Notes under the pieces: generated by a model
Told to the model about the DNA's origin: nothing
Database searches by the model: none
What the model saw: only the letters and a program-made list of their open reading frames with translations
In this document: piece after piece, positions 1-5,621 of the stretch
Layout: each line of letters opens with the position of its first letter
How positions within the stretch are numbered: position 1 is the stretch's first letter
From: Bacillota bacterium
GTDB lineage: Bacteria; Bacillota; Dethiobacteria; DTU022
Direction of reading: 5' to 3'
DNA length: 5,621 nt
NCBI GenBank assembly: GCA_012727685.1
Contig: JAAYGO010000093.1
Location: 1 to 5,621 of the forward strand
Made by a program: the position numbers and the translations under genes

Positions 1-397
1 CCGCCATGACCGCCAACCCCAGGGAGTGCGGCAGCCCGAATTCCTGTTCAAAGGCCGCGCCTGTCCCGGCCACCATGGCCACCAAAATACCGAATAAAAA
101 GAAAGTGATTATCAAGTTCAGCAGCGGTCCGAGCCGGCGTCCGCCTACCGCATCAATAACCTGCCGGTAAGAATCTCCCCCGATACGGCTGGCCAGCAGC
201 ATCACTTTCGCACCCAAAACACCGAATAGTAATACCGCCACGGCCAGGCCGGCGATCCCCCACAACCCGAAGTAGCCGAAAAACTGCAGTATCTCCTGCC
301 CCGAAGCAAAACCGGCGCCGACCACAGTGCCGATATAAACCGCGCCGATCTGCCAGGCGGAGAGATGCTTTTTTTGCTGCCCGGAGCTTTGATCCAT
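1..397 (-). CDS. YkvI-like integral membrane protein (5' part; gene continues off the left edge)
   Basis: The gene reads leftward from the ATG at 397-395, and 132 residues are visible before the window ends. I read the frame by reverse-complementing the sequence. A short polar N-terminus (residues 1-13) is followed by hydrophobic segments at about 15-30, 45-69 and 92-116. The motif GAGFASGQEI at 27-36 interrupts the first membrane segment, as in the YkvI family of predicted transporters with a LeuT-like fold. The family is usually about 340-370 residues, so some 60% of the gene is missing. An in-frame TGA lies two codons before the ATG, so no earlier start is possible; the Shine-Dalgarno match upstream is weak. 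Its substrate is not known to me. It diverges from everything to its right and shows no link to the radical-enzyme operon. Family call is fairly sure; function is open. Confidence 0.85.
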   Translation of the reverse strand, partial: MDQSSGQQKKHLSAWQIGAVYIGTVVGAGFASGQEILQFFGYFGLWGIAGLAVAVLLFGVLGAKVMLLASRIGGDSYRQVIDAVGGRRLGPLLNLIITFFLFGILVAMVAGTGAAFEQEFGLPHSLGLAVMA

Positions 398-441
398 ATT
401 AAATCATGTGATCAGTTCCCGGAAAAAATGCCACCGATTTG

Positions 442-547
442 TGAGTCAAGGGGACTGAGTCAAGGGGACGGTGACTTTGACTCACTTCGATGCCCCTGGC
501 ATGAGTCAAGGGGACGGTGACTTTGACTCACTTCGATGCACCTGGCA
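442..547. repeat. 46-bp tandem repeat with internal stem-loop, two full copies plus one 14-bp partial copy
   Basis: Full copies lie at 456-501 and 502-547 and differ at one base only (C494 versus A540). A 14-bp partial copy (TGAGTCAAGGGGAC) precedes them at 442-455. Each full copy starts with TGAGTCAA and carries its exact complement TTGACTCA 13 bases later, giving an 8-bp stem. The last 11 bases of each copy resemble the end of the tRNA-Arg gene at 976-986 (10 of 11 bases), so the array merges into the tRNA-end duplicate. From memory, stem-loops with a GTCAAGGGGACGGT core are common intergenic repeats in clostridial genomes; that link is unverified. Confidence 0.8.
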
Positions 548-563
548 GAATTCGAACCTGCGG
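537..563 (-). repeat. Duplicate of the tRNA-Arg 3' end (att-like site)
   Basis: These 27 bases match 976-1002, the 3' acceptor strand and T arm of the tRNA-Arg gene, at 25 positions and in the same orientation. Both differences (540 and 549) are C-to-T changes on the tRNA strand. One breaks the conserved G53-C61 pair of the T stem. There is no D arm or anticodon arm beside it, so it is a fragment and not a second tRNA. Tyrosine recombinases commonly integrate into tRNA 3' ends and leave such a distal copy; a past integration is the inference drawn here. Confidence 0.65.
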
Positions 564-591
564 AAGTGCAACTATATCTTCAGTATCTTTA

Positions 592-616
592 TTTGGGGGA
601 AAATGTGGGGGGAAAT
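592..616. other. Paired G-run motif next to the att-like site
   Basis: Two similar units, TGGGGGAAA at 594-602 and TGGGGGGAAA at 606-615, lie 12 bp apart, about 30 bp inside the tRNA-end duplicate. Spaced short direct repeats close to an att core are the usual layout of arm-type binding sites for tyrosine recombinases. No recombinase gene is present, so this reading is inference. The stretch from 617 to 787 shows nothing else that I can support. Confidence 0.3.
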
Positions 617-787
617 AATGCGAAGCTGTTTTGGCATCTCGATCTTGTACGAGCGGGATGGGATTTTATTTGCCCCAGCTTAAACCGCCCCCCGTTGGCA
701 TCAGAGTAAAATGGACTCTGCAGAACGAGGAGTTTGGCGTAAAACCTATCTTTTCGAGGCGCTGTCTGGACCGCTGGCGGAGTAGCC

Positions 788-940
788 ATGTGGTTTATGG
801 TGGCAAGCTTGCTTGCTGCAGGCCTCCATTCTATAGTATGTTCACAAAGAGAGAACAAAAAGATTTCTGCAAAGCTGAGGCTGTCGCAGCTCACCAAAGA
901 AGTTAGTGCCTATAATCTGTCTAATACGGTTGCTGATTAA
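788..940 (+). CDS. Possible 50-aa single-pass membrane protein, unknown
   Basis: The frame opens with ATG at 788 and ends with TAA at 938-940. A GGAG-type ribosome site (779-782) stands five bases before the start. Residues 1-18 (MWFMVASLLAAGLHSIVC) are hydrophobic and could be a membrane anchor or signal segment. The rest is polar and rich in lysine, serine and leucine, including KKISAKLRLSQLTKEV. A strong terminator begins just after the stop, which supports a real transcript end. I recognise no family. It lies between the two tRNA-end copies, so it may be cargo or debris of an integrative element. An overlapping longer frame in another phase (631-906) is less convincing because it has no ribosome site and an unlikely composition. 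The gene call is tentative. Confidence 0.4.
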   Translation: MWFMVASLLAAGLHSIVCSQRENKKISAKLRLSQLTKEVSAYNLSNTVAD

Positions 941-970
941 AAAAAATCGGGGCTGAAAAGCCCCGTTTTT
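939..970. terminator. Bidirectional intrinsic terminator
   Basis: A 7-bp G+C-rich stem, CGGGGCT (948-954) and AGCCCCG (959-965), closes on a GAAA loop. It is followed by TTTTT (966-970) and preceded by a run of A (939-946). On the plus strand it would end the 788-940 transcript. On the minus strand it lies just past the tRNA-Arg 3' end and has a long U tract, so it would end the tRNA transcript as well. Confidence 0.88.
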
Positions 971-972
971 AC

Positions 973-1048
973 TGGTGCGCCTGGCAGGATTCGAACCTGC
1001 GGCACACGGATTAGGAATCCGTTGCTCTATCCCCTGAGCTACAGGCGC
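973..1048 (-). tRNA. tRNA-Arg (anticodon CCT), CCA encoded
   Basis: The minus strand folds as a complete 76-nt tRNA. The acceptor stem is GCGCCTG with CAGGCGC. The D stem is GCTC/GAGC and the anticodon stem ACGGA/TCCGT around the loop TTCCTAA. The variable loop has 5 nt, and the T stem GCAGG/CCTGC surrounds TTCGAAT. Discriminator A (976) is followed by a genomic CCA (975-973). Anticodon CCT reads the arginine codon AGG. All stems are fully paired, so this is an intact gene. Its 3' end is the parent of the duplicate at 537-563. Confidence 0.97.
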
Positions 1049-1061
1049 ACGTACTTATTCT

Positions 1062-1090
1062 ATTTTGTACTAAAAACCCTTCTGTGTCAA
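1062..1090 (-). promoter_or_regulatory. Sigma-A-type promoter of tRNA-Arg
   Basis: On the minus strand a perfect -35 box TTGACA (1090-1085) is followed by a 17-bp spacer and the -10 box CAAAAT (1067-1062, four of six consensus bases). Transcription would start near 1055, a few bases before the mature tRNA 5' end at 1048. Confidence 0.72.
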
Positions 1091-1265
1091 GCTCCACGTT
1101 TCAAGATATTACCAATAATGACTCTAGGAGCGGCACTTTTTTATTCTCCTAATGGCGCACCCGTTGGCGAGGGCATGGGCCTGCTATGCGCTTCCCCTGG
1201 CAGAAAAAGATGTGCACTTGGCGTCTGACTGGAGTAAAAAGAGAAAACTGACCAATTTTCAAATC
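1091..1265. other. Intergenic stretch without a recognisable gene
   Basis: No supported coding frame, RNA or promoter is seen here. The only structures noted are a 6-bp inverted repeat, TAGGAG (1125-1130) with CTCCTA (1146-1151) around a T-rich loop, and short GCGCA (1155-1159)/TGCGC (1186-1190) arms. Neither makes a convincing terminator. Confidence 0.5.
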
Positions 1266-1323
1266 TTCAGACATTCTTCAGCTAAAATTTAGTCAATATT
1301 CAGCTTGATCTAGTAAATAAAAT
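1266..1323 (+). promoter_or_regulatory. Four 11-bp-phased TTCAG half-sites and a -10-like box before the operon
   Basis: TTCAG occurs at 1266, 1277 and 1299, and TTTAG at 1288, so four half-sites repeat at exactly 11 bp, about one helical turn. A TAAAAT hexamer (1318-1323) follows 14 bp after the last one. The position where a -35 box would sit has no TTGACA-like sequence and is covered by the last half-site. That is the layout of promoters activated by OmpR/PhoB-family response regulators, which bind tandem 11-bp-spaced repeats. It lies about 90-145 bp upstream of the activase start. The regulator itself is not in the window. Confidence 0.45.
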
Positions 1324-1409
1324 TCAAGTTGTATTTTTTAAGGTATTTCATTGCTGGTATTTACGCGAAAGACTGAAAGTTATTTACTTTGAAAGGATTA
1401 AGCTGCTTA

Positions 1410-2312
1410 ATGCTGGGGCTGGTAACAAATATACAAGGATATTCAGTCCATGACGGCCCGGGAATCAGAACAGTGGTTTTCATGAAGGGATGCCCTCTTG
1501 AGTGCCACTGGTGCAGCAATCCCGAATGTATCTCACCGCATCCCGAGCTTGGTTTCATCAAAAGTCTTTGTACAAGGTGTGGCAAGTGCGCAGCGGCATG
1601 TCCCCATGAAGCCATCATTGGCAAGGCCGGTGCGCTGCCGCTTACAATTCGCGAAAAATGTACGGGTTGCGGTGCCTGTGCTGCGGTTTGTATCAGTGAA
1701 GCAAGAATTATCTATGGCAAGCAACTTGCTGTCGATGAAGTGGTCGATGCTGTTTGCCGCGATCAAATTTTTTATCAAGCATCAGGAGGGGGAATCACCG
1801 TTTCCGGAGGCGAGCCCCTGCACCAGGCGCCATTTGTAGTCGAGCTGCTCAGAAAATGCCGGCAGGCTGCTATTCACACCTGTATTGAAACTTCAGGCTT
1901 TGCTTCCGCATCCGCGCTGCGGCAGGTGCTGGCAAATACGGATTACCTCCTTTTCGACCTCAAGCATTTGGATTCCATCAAGCATAGGCAGTATACCGGA
2001 AAGTCCAATCGCCAAATCCTTGATAATGCGCGGCTTGTGGCGGCCAGCGGTGTCGATGTGCTCTTTAGAATGCCTTTGATTCCGGGCATCAATGATTGCC
2101 GGAGCAACATTGAGGAAACGGCGGGGCTATTGCATGCCTTGGGAAAAGGCAAAATCGAGCTCATGCCCTATCACCTTTTCGGAAAGGGAAAGTATGAATC
2201 ATTGGATCGGGTTTATAGACTTGCCGGAATCAGCACTCCCGGAGAAGAGCACCTGTTGCCGGTTAAGAAAATGTTCGAGGATTTTGGTATAGAGTGTTCC
2301 ATATCCAATTGA
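1410..2312 (+). CDS. Glycyl radical enzyme activating enzyme (radical SAM activase)
   Basis: This 300-residue cytoplasmic protein is predicted to use S-adenosylmethionine and a [4Fe-4S] cluster to place the glycyl radical on the enzyme encoded next. The family opening NIQGYSVHDGPGIRT lies at residues 7-21. The radical SAM motif CPLECHWC follows, with cysteines 28, 32 and 35. Two ferredoxin-type CxxCxxCxxxC motifs (Cys54-64 and Cys84-94) predict two extra [4Fe-4S] clusters, as in most activases outside the pyruvate formate-lyase type. SGGEP at 132-136 is the SAM-binding motif. I chose the ATG at 1410 because family members start about six residues before NIQ. An in-frame TTG at 1389 would add seven residues but has no ribosome site. 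AAAGGA (1392-1397) is 12 bases from the ATG, rather far. The stop is 25 bp before the enzyme gene, so the two are surely co-transcribed. Confidence 0.95.
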   Translation: MLGLVTNIQGYSVHDGPGIRTVVFMKGCPLECHWCSNPECISPHPELGFIKSLCTRCGKCAAACPHEAIIGKAGALPLTIREKCTGCGACAAVCISEARIIYGKQLAVDEVVDAVCRDQIFYQASGGGITVSGGEPLHQAPFVVELLRKCRQAAIHTCIETSGFASASALRQVLANTDYLLFDLKHLDSIKHRQYTGKSNRQILDNARLVAASGVDVLFRMPLIPGINDCRSNIEETAGLLHALGKGKIELMPYHLFGKGKYESLDRVYRLAGISTPGEEHLLPVKKMFEDFGIECSISN

Positions 2313-2337
2313 AATTGAAACGGGGTGAAAGACAACC

Positions 2338-4785
2338 ATGGCTACTGCGTCAAGTCTCGATGAAGGCTTGTTAAGGAGAATTGATGAGCTGCAACTCAGT
2401 GAGCGCCTCTTCAGGCTAAAGGATGCCATGTTTAGTGCCGGCCGAAAAATATCCGTTGACCGGGCCAGGCTTGCCATGCGGTCATGGATGGAATCCGAAG
2501 GGGAAGACATTGAAATACGCAGGGCAAAGTTGTTTAAGGATATCCTCGAAGGTGTTCCCATTGCCATCTATGATTTTGACATGATCGTGGGCCGGGAAAC
2601 GGAACATCTTGTGGGAGCCCCTGTATTTGTTGACCAAACCGGCGATGTCATTCCCGGCCTTTGGGAAGAATCGGATACCCCGGACAACCGGGGCCTTTTT
2701 GGCGCTTTATCCAAAGAAGAAAGGGAGGTCTTAAGAGAGTGTTCGCGCTTTTTTGCCGGGAAGACGGCGCCCGATCATGTCAAAAAAGCCTGGCACTCTT
2801 TGGTCGGCACCTGGGCTCAGGATATAACCGATGCCAAGGGAAGCGATCCTACCCCCGACTCCGGATACTTTCCCGGCATCACCTGCAGGGGCATGTGGGA
2901 AAAAATACTGGCCAGGGGTATGCGCGGTTTAATTGAAGAGGCTGAAGCGGGCATCCGCCGCTTTAAAGAGATGAAAGAAATCGATATCAACAAGTTTTAT
3001 TTCTGGCAATCGGCAATCATGGTTTGCCAGGCCATGATCGACTATGCGCGAAGGTATGCCGCCCTCGCCTATGAGATGGCGGAAAAAGAATCTGACGTGC
3101 AGAGAAAGAATGAACTGCTCGAAATCGCCAGGGTCTGCGAGTGGGTCCCCGAAAATCCAGCCCGCACATTTCATGAAGCGATTCAATGCATCAACTTTAT
3201 CCTGGTCGGCAGAGGGCTGGAAGCAATGTACCCGATCTTGCTCGGCAGATTGGATCAATACCTGTGGCCCTATTTTGAGCAAGATGTCCTCAACGGCAGT
3301 TTAACGCTGGAAAGGGCGGCCGAACTGCTTGGCAGCGCCATCACCCTATGGGGCATGAAAACCGTGCTCCAGGTTGGCACAACCCAGCAGGAAACACACC
3401 AGTTCAGCTACAGCATCAACAGCATCAACTTAGGCGGTGTCGATAAAAACGGGAACGATGCCTCAAACGAGTTAAGCTATCTGATTCTCCACATGATCGG
3501 GTTGCTGAGGATGTCTTCGCCGACAGTTGTTTTAAACTGGCACCCGCAAACCCCGCGCCAGTTATTGCTGAAGGCCCTGGAAACGAATTATAAAACCAAA
3601 GGCGGTATTCCTTTATTTGAAAATAGCGATCACGTGGTGGAAAGCTTTATAAGTGATGGGATTCCCCCGGAAGAAGCCAGGGAATGGTACAGCCAGGGCT
3701 GCGTGACACCGATCCTGCCCACGCGGATCGATCATAACGGCAGCGAGGGCAAAGGAGCGATAAACGTAGCGTTTATCCTGGATCTAACCCTGCATCGCGG
3801 TGTTTCCCAGATCACCGGCAAAAAAATTGGCCTTGATGTGGGCGACCCGCGAGATTTCAAGACTTTTGAAGATCTATACGAAGCTTTTAAAAAGCAGTAC
3901 CGGTACGTCGTCAACCGGGTTTTATGGCTCGGCACGGTGGCGCAAAGTATTGAACCGCAGCACCTGCGCTTCCCCTTTAACTCTTGCATCGCCGGGCCCG
4001 GCTGCATGGAAAAAGGGCAAGACATCCTCATCACCGATGCCAATCACAGTTATGGCATCAGCGACCGGGCGATCGTAGACACGGCAGATTCCCTCATGGC
4101 CATTAAGAAACTGGTCTTTGATGAGCAAAAATTAACCATGGACGAACTGCTCCATGCCTTGGCCACCAACTTTGCAGGGGAAGGGGGCGAGGAAATCAGG
4201 CAGATGTGCCTTGCCGCTCCAAAATATGGCAACGACATTGAAGAAGTTGATTTAATGGTTCGTGAGGTGGGAGAGTTTTCCGCCAGCGTGATCCGATCGT
4301 ACCAAAATCCCTACAATGTCCCCTGCAAAATATCCCGGGAAGGCTTATCCTGGCATTACTTCGGGGGCCTGGGCGTGGGGGCGCTGCCCAATGGCCGCAA
4401 AGCAAAGGAGCCTCTTAACGACGGTTCACTATCGCCCATGCGCGGTATGGATAAGCACGGTCCTACGGCAGTGCTCAGGTCTGCCCTGCGGGCGGGATTC
4501 AAAGAGTCGTATGCCTCGTGCCTGAATCAGAAGTTTTCCAGTTCGCTCATGCGCAGCCCGGAAAGCAGGGAAAAACTGGCTACACTGATCGAAACCTTCT
4601 TTAAAAACGGCGGCCAGCATATCCAGTTCAACATGGTGGATACCCAGGAACTTCTGGATGCAAAGGCACATCCGGAGAAACACAGGGATCTGGTGGTCAG
4701 GGTCGGGGGCTTTAGCGCTTACTTTGTCATGCTCTCGCCTGAAATTCAGGATGATATCATTTATCGAAGCGAATTTGGCTGTTAG
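2338..4785 (+). CDS. Glycyl radical enzyme of unassigned substrate class (PFL-like family)
   Basis: The 815-residue length is normal for the family. The PFL-type barrel domain covers roughly residues 15-690 and the glycine radical domain about 695-800. RVGGFSAYF at 788-796 is the radical loop, with Gly791 as radical site 24 residues from the C-terminus. SQGCVTP at 453-459 (numbered from the ATG) holds the thiyl cysteine, Cys455. Further family blocks are SINLGGVDKNGNDASNELSY, APKYGND, GALPNGRKAKEPL and LNQKFS. Residue 457 is Thr where dehydratases, choline and isethionate lyases and arylacetate decarboxylases have the Glu of GCVE. There is no Cys-Cys pair as in pyruvate formate-lyase. GY (176-177) stands in a region that often reads GH in the dehydratases. 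X-succinate synthases also lack the Glu, by my recollection, so a fumarate-adding enzyme is possible, but no BssB/BssC-like subunit gene is near. GGGGTG (2322-2327) is the ribosome site. Membership is certain; the reaction is not known. Confidence 0.96.
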   Translation: MATASSLDEGLLRRIDELQLSERLFRLKDAMFSAGRKISVDRARLAMRSWMESEGEDIEIRRAKLFKDILEGVPIAIYDFDMIVGRETEHLVGAPVFVDQTGDVIPGLWEESDTPDNRGLFGALSKEEREVLRECSRFFAGKTAPDHVKKAWHSLVGTWAQDITDAKGSDPTPDSGYFPGITCRGMWEKILARGMRGLIEEAEAGIRRFKEMKEIDINKFYFWQSAIMVCQAMIDYARRYAALAYEMAEKESDVQRKNELLEIARVCEWVPENPARTFHEAIQCINFILVGRGLEAMYPILLGRLDQYLWPYFEQDVLNGSLTLERAAELLGSAITLWGMKTVLQVGTTQQETHQFSYSINSINLGGVDKNGNDASNELSYLILHMIGLLRMSSPTVVLNWHPQTPRQLLLKALETNYKTKGGIPLFENSDHVVESFISDGIPPEEAREWYSQGCVTPILPTRIDHNGSEGKGAINVAFILDLTLHRGVSQITGKKIGLDVGDPRDFKTFEDLYEAFKKQYRYVVNRVLWLGTVAQSIEPQHLRFPFNSCIAGPGCMEKGQDILITDANHSYGISDRAIVDTADSLMAIKKLVFDEQKLTMDELLHALATNFAGEGGEEIRQMCLAAPKYGNDIEEVDLMVREVGEFSASVIRSYQNPYNVPCKISREGLSWHYFGGLGVGALPNGRKAKEPLNDGSLSPMRGMDKHGPTAVLRSALRAGFKESYASCLNQKFSSSLMRSPESREKLATLIETFFKNGGQHIQFNMVDTQELLDAKAHPEKHRDLVVRVGGFSAYFVMLSPEIQDDIIYRSEFGC

Positions 4786-4795
4786 GAATTAACAG

Positions 4796-4806
4796 GGGAG
4801 CATTGA
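4796..4806 (+). repeat. Leader repeat before first cupin gene (second copy at 5345-5355)
   Basis: GGGAGCATTGA occurs 23 bp before the first cupin start and again at 5345-5355, 29 bp before the second cupin start. In both places it is followed by an A/G-rich stretch that contains the ribosome site. The match suggests that the leader was copied together with the cupin gene, or that both leaders share a function; 11 bp is too short to decide. Confidence 0.4.
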
Positions 4807-4828
4807 TAAGGGAATTAAAGAGGAAAGG

Positions 4829-5236
4829 ATGATGAAAATGGCTCAAGAGGAATATGCCAGATATCTTCTGGGGAATTTTAACACGAATCGCGATGATAAG
4901 GGCATTCACATGTTCCGGTTGGACGAAAATGTTTTAAAAGGCGCCCCCTATCTAGATTGCGCCTGGTTTTGGCCAACTTCTACTCCGATTGAGATCATCG
5001 GGAGCCATAGCCATGACTTTGAAGAAGTGATCGCCTTTTTCGGAGCCGATGCGCAAAATCCCCTCGATTTGGGAGGGGAGATCGAATTCTGGATGGGTGA
5101 AGAAAGGTTCATTTTAACGCAAAGCAAGATTATTTTTGTTCCCAAGAATGTAAAGCACTGTCCTTTGATTATCAGGAAAGCGGATCGTCCCATCTTCCAT
5201 TTTTCTTTTGGAGTTTCTACAAAATATGTTCTATAA
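4829..5236 (+). CDS. Single-domain cupin protein, putative metal site
   Basis: The product has 135 residues in a single cupin beta-barrel. Motif 1 is HSHDFEE, with His60, His62 and Glu66 as metal ligands. Motif 2 is around FVPKNVKHCPL, with His110 as fourth ligand. Between them is the stretch NPLDLGGEIEFWMGEE (77-92). All four ligands of the classical 3-His-1-Glu site are present, so it could bind Fe, Mn, Ni or Zn. Starts at 4829, 4832 and 4838 are all in frame: AGGAAAGG (4821-4828) touches the first but is well spaced for the third, which would give 132 residues. The gap to the enzyme gene is 43 bp with no terminator, so it belongs to the operon. There is no DNA-binding domain or signal peptide. 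It may process or bind the substrate or product of the radical enzyme, or sense it; which of these is unknown. Confidence 0.88.
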   Translation: MMKMAQEEYARYLLGNFNTNRDDKGIHMFRLDENVLKGAPYLDCAWFWPTSTPIEIIGSHSHDFEEVIAFFGADAQNPLDLGGEIEFWMGEERFILTQSKIIFVPKNVKHCPLIIRKADRPIFHFSFGVSTKYVL

Positions 5237-5383
5237 GCCTGGCAGAATATTCTCTCTAATTGCTCGGAGTTGTAGTCGCAAACCGGGGAAGGGGGGGGTG
5301 GCAAGGCTTAGCGATTCTACATGATGGTGGATTTGCGTTGATGAGGGAGCATTGAAATTTTGGGAAAAGAGAGGGAGTTTTGC
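5237..5383. other. Spacer between the two cupin genes with a G-rich tract
   Basis: This spacer holds no supported gene, terminator or promoter. It contains a purine tract at 5284-5298 ending in eight consecutive G (5291-5298), a weak CGCAAA/TTTGCG pair (5277-5282 and 5332-5337), and the second copy of the leader repeat. The lack of a terminator is consistent with read-through into the next cupin gene. Confidence 0.5.
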
Positions 5384-5621
5384 ATGAGTAGCAAATACGG
5401 GAAATACATCCTCAGGGAGCCTTTAGGAATCTTGCCTCTAAAAGAAGTCCAAACAGCATCCATTATCATCGGTCACCATGGCTATCCGGAAGGATGGGAA
5501 GGCTTACGCTTTAACATGGCCATGCACTCCATTTATATGCCCTTTACGATCGAAAAAAATGGACATGTGCATGATGAAGATGAGATTCTCGTTTTCGCGG
5601 GAAACAATCCCATGGATTTCA
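5384..5621 (+). CDS. Second cupin protein, related to the first (3' part off the right edge)
   Basis: The ATG at 5384 follows a strong ribosome site, GGGAG at 5373-5377, six bases upstream. The window holds 79 residues and the frame stays open to the end. HVHDEDE (61-67) gives His61, His63 and Glu67, the first three cupin metal ligands, at almost the same positions as His60, His62 and Glu66 of the preceding protein. The following NNPMDF lines up with its NPLDL. The two are therefore probably paralogues from a tandem duplication that later diverged: the N-terminal 55 residues are barely alike. The second metal motif would lie past the edge. It is most likely the fourth gene of the operon, 147 bp after the first cupin. 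A two-domain protein cannot be excluded from this fragment. Confidence 0.82.
   Translation, partial: MSSKYGKYILREPLGILPLKEVQTASIIIGHHGYPEGWEGLRFNMAMHSIYMPFTIEKNGHVHDEDEILVFAGNNPMDF

Noticed and set aside
442..547. CRISPR array
   Set aside because: The 46-bp units are directly adjacent with no spacers, and there are only two full copies.
471..683. 70-aa frame on the plus strand
   Set aside because: It runs through the tandem repeat and the tRNA-end duplicate, which are not coding.
700..830. Cyclic-di-GMP or other riboswitch ahead of the small gene
   Set aside because: The conserved core bases of the GEMM class were not found in order, and no other known aptamer could be recognised.
589..906. 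Longer frames on both strands (631-906 plus, 589-897 minus)
   Set aside because: They overlap each other, lack ribosome sites, have odd composition and show no family features; the 788-940 frame in another phase fits better.
1125..1151. Inverted repeat TAGGAG/CTCCTA as a terminator
   Set aside because: The stem is short, the loop is 15 bases, and the T run lies in the loop and not after the stem.
1022..1228. 68-aa frame on the plus strand
   Set aside because: It starts inside the tRNA-Arg gene, antisense to it, and crosses the tRNA promoter.
1209..1388. Sigma-54 promoter before the operon
   Set aside because: I found no GG and GC pair at the required 10-bp spacing in the expected context.
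1389..1409. TTG at 1389 as start of the activase
   Set aside because: It has no ribosome site, and the family normally begins close to the ATG at 1410.
2338..4785. Assignment as pyruvate formate-lyase, choline TMA-lyase or glycerol dehydratase
   Set aside because: It has no Cys-Cys pair and no GCVE motif, and no microcompartment or propanediol-type genes are next to it.

Overview
The window is about 5.6 kb and suggests an anaerobic Firmicute of the clostridial or Peptococcaceae kind. This rests on an oxygen-sensitive glycyl radical enzyme with its iron-sulfur activase, a YkvI-type membrane protein, strong Shine-Dalgarno sites and a tRNA gene with an encoded CCA end. The taxonomic call is inference; no species marker is present.

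Left part (1-1048). A YkvI-like membrane protein gene runs leftward off the window. Behind its start lies a 46-bp tandem repeat with an internal stem-loop. It runs directly into a 27-bp near-copy of the 3' end of the tRNA-Arg(CCT) gene that lies at 973-1048 on the minus strand. The two tRNA-end copies are direct repeats 439 bp apart and look like the ends of a decayed or minimal integrative element. Between them are a paired G-rich motif, a possible 50-aa single-pass membrane protein (788-940), and a terminator shared by that small gene and the tRNA. The tRNA has a promoter with a perfect TTGACA -35 box.

Control region (1049-1409). No gene is seen here. It contains four TTCAG-type half-sites spaced exactly 11 bp apart, followed by a TAAAAT -10-like hexamer. 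This is the layout expected for an OmpR/PhoB-type response regulator acting on the operon to the right.

Right part (1410-5621). Four genes run rightward as a probable operon: a glycyl radical enzyme activase (radical SAM with two extra [4Fe-4S] sites), an 815-aa glycyl radical enzyme, a single-domain cupin, and a second related cupin cut by the window end. The enzyme has a clear glycyl radical loop (Gly791) and thiyl cysteine (Cys455). The cysteine lies in GCVTP, not the GCVE motif of the known dehydratases, C-N/C-S lyases and arylacetate decarboxylases, and not the CC of pyruvate formate-lyase. Its reaction is therefore unassigned, with a fumarate-adding (X-succinate synthase-like) role as one option. 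The unusual partner is the pair of metal-type cupins. The activase-enzyme-cupin-cupin set is the best candidate for an undescribed catabolic system in the window.
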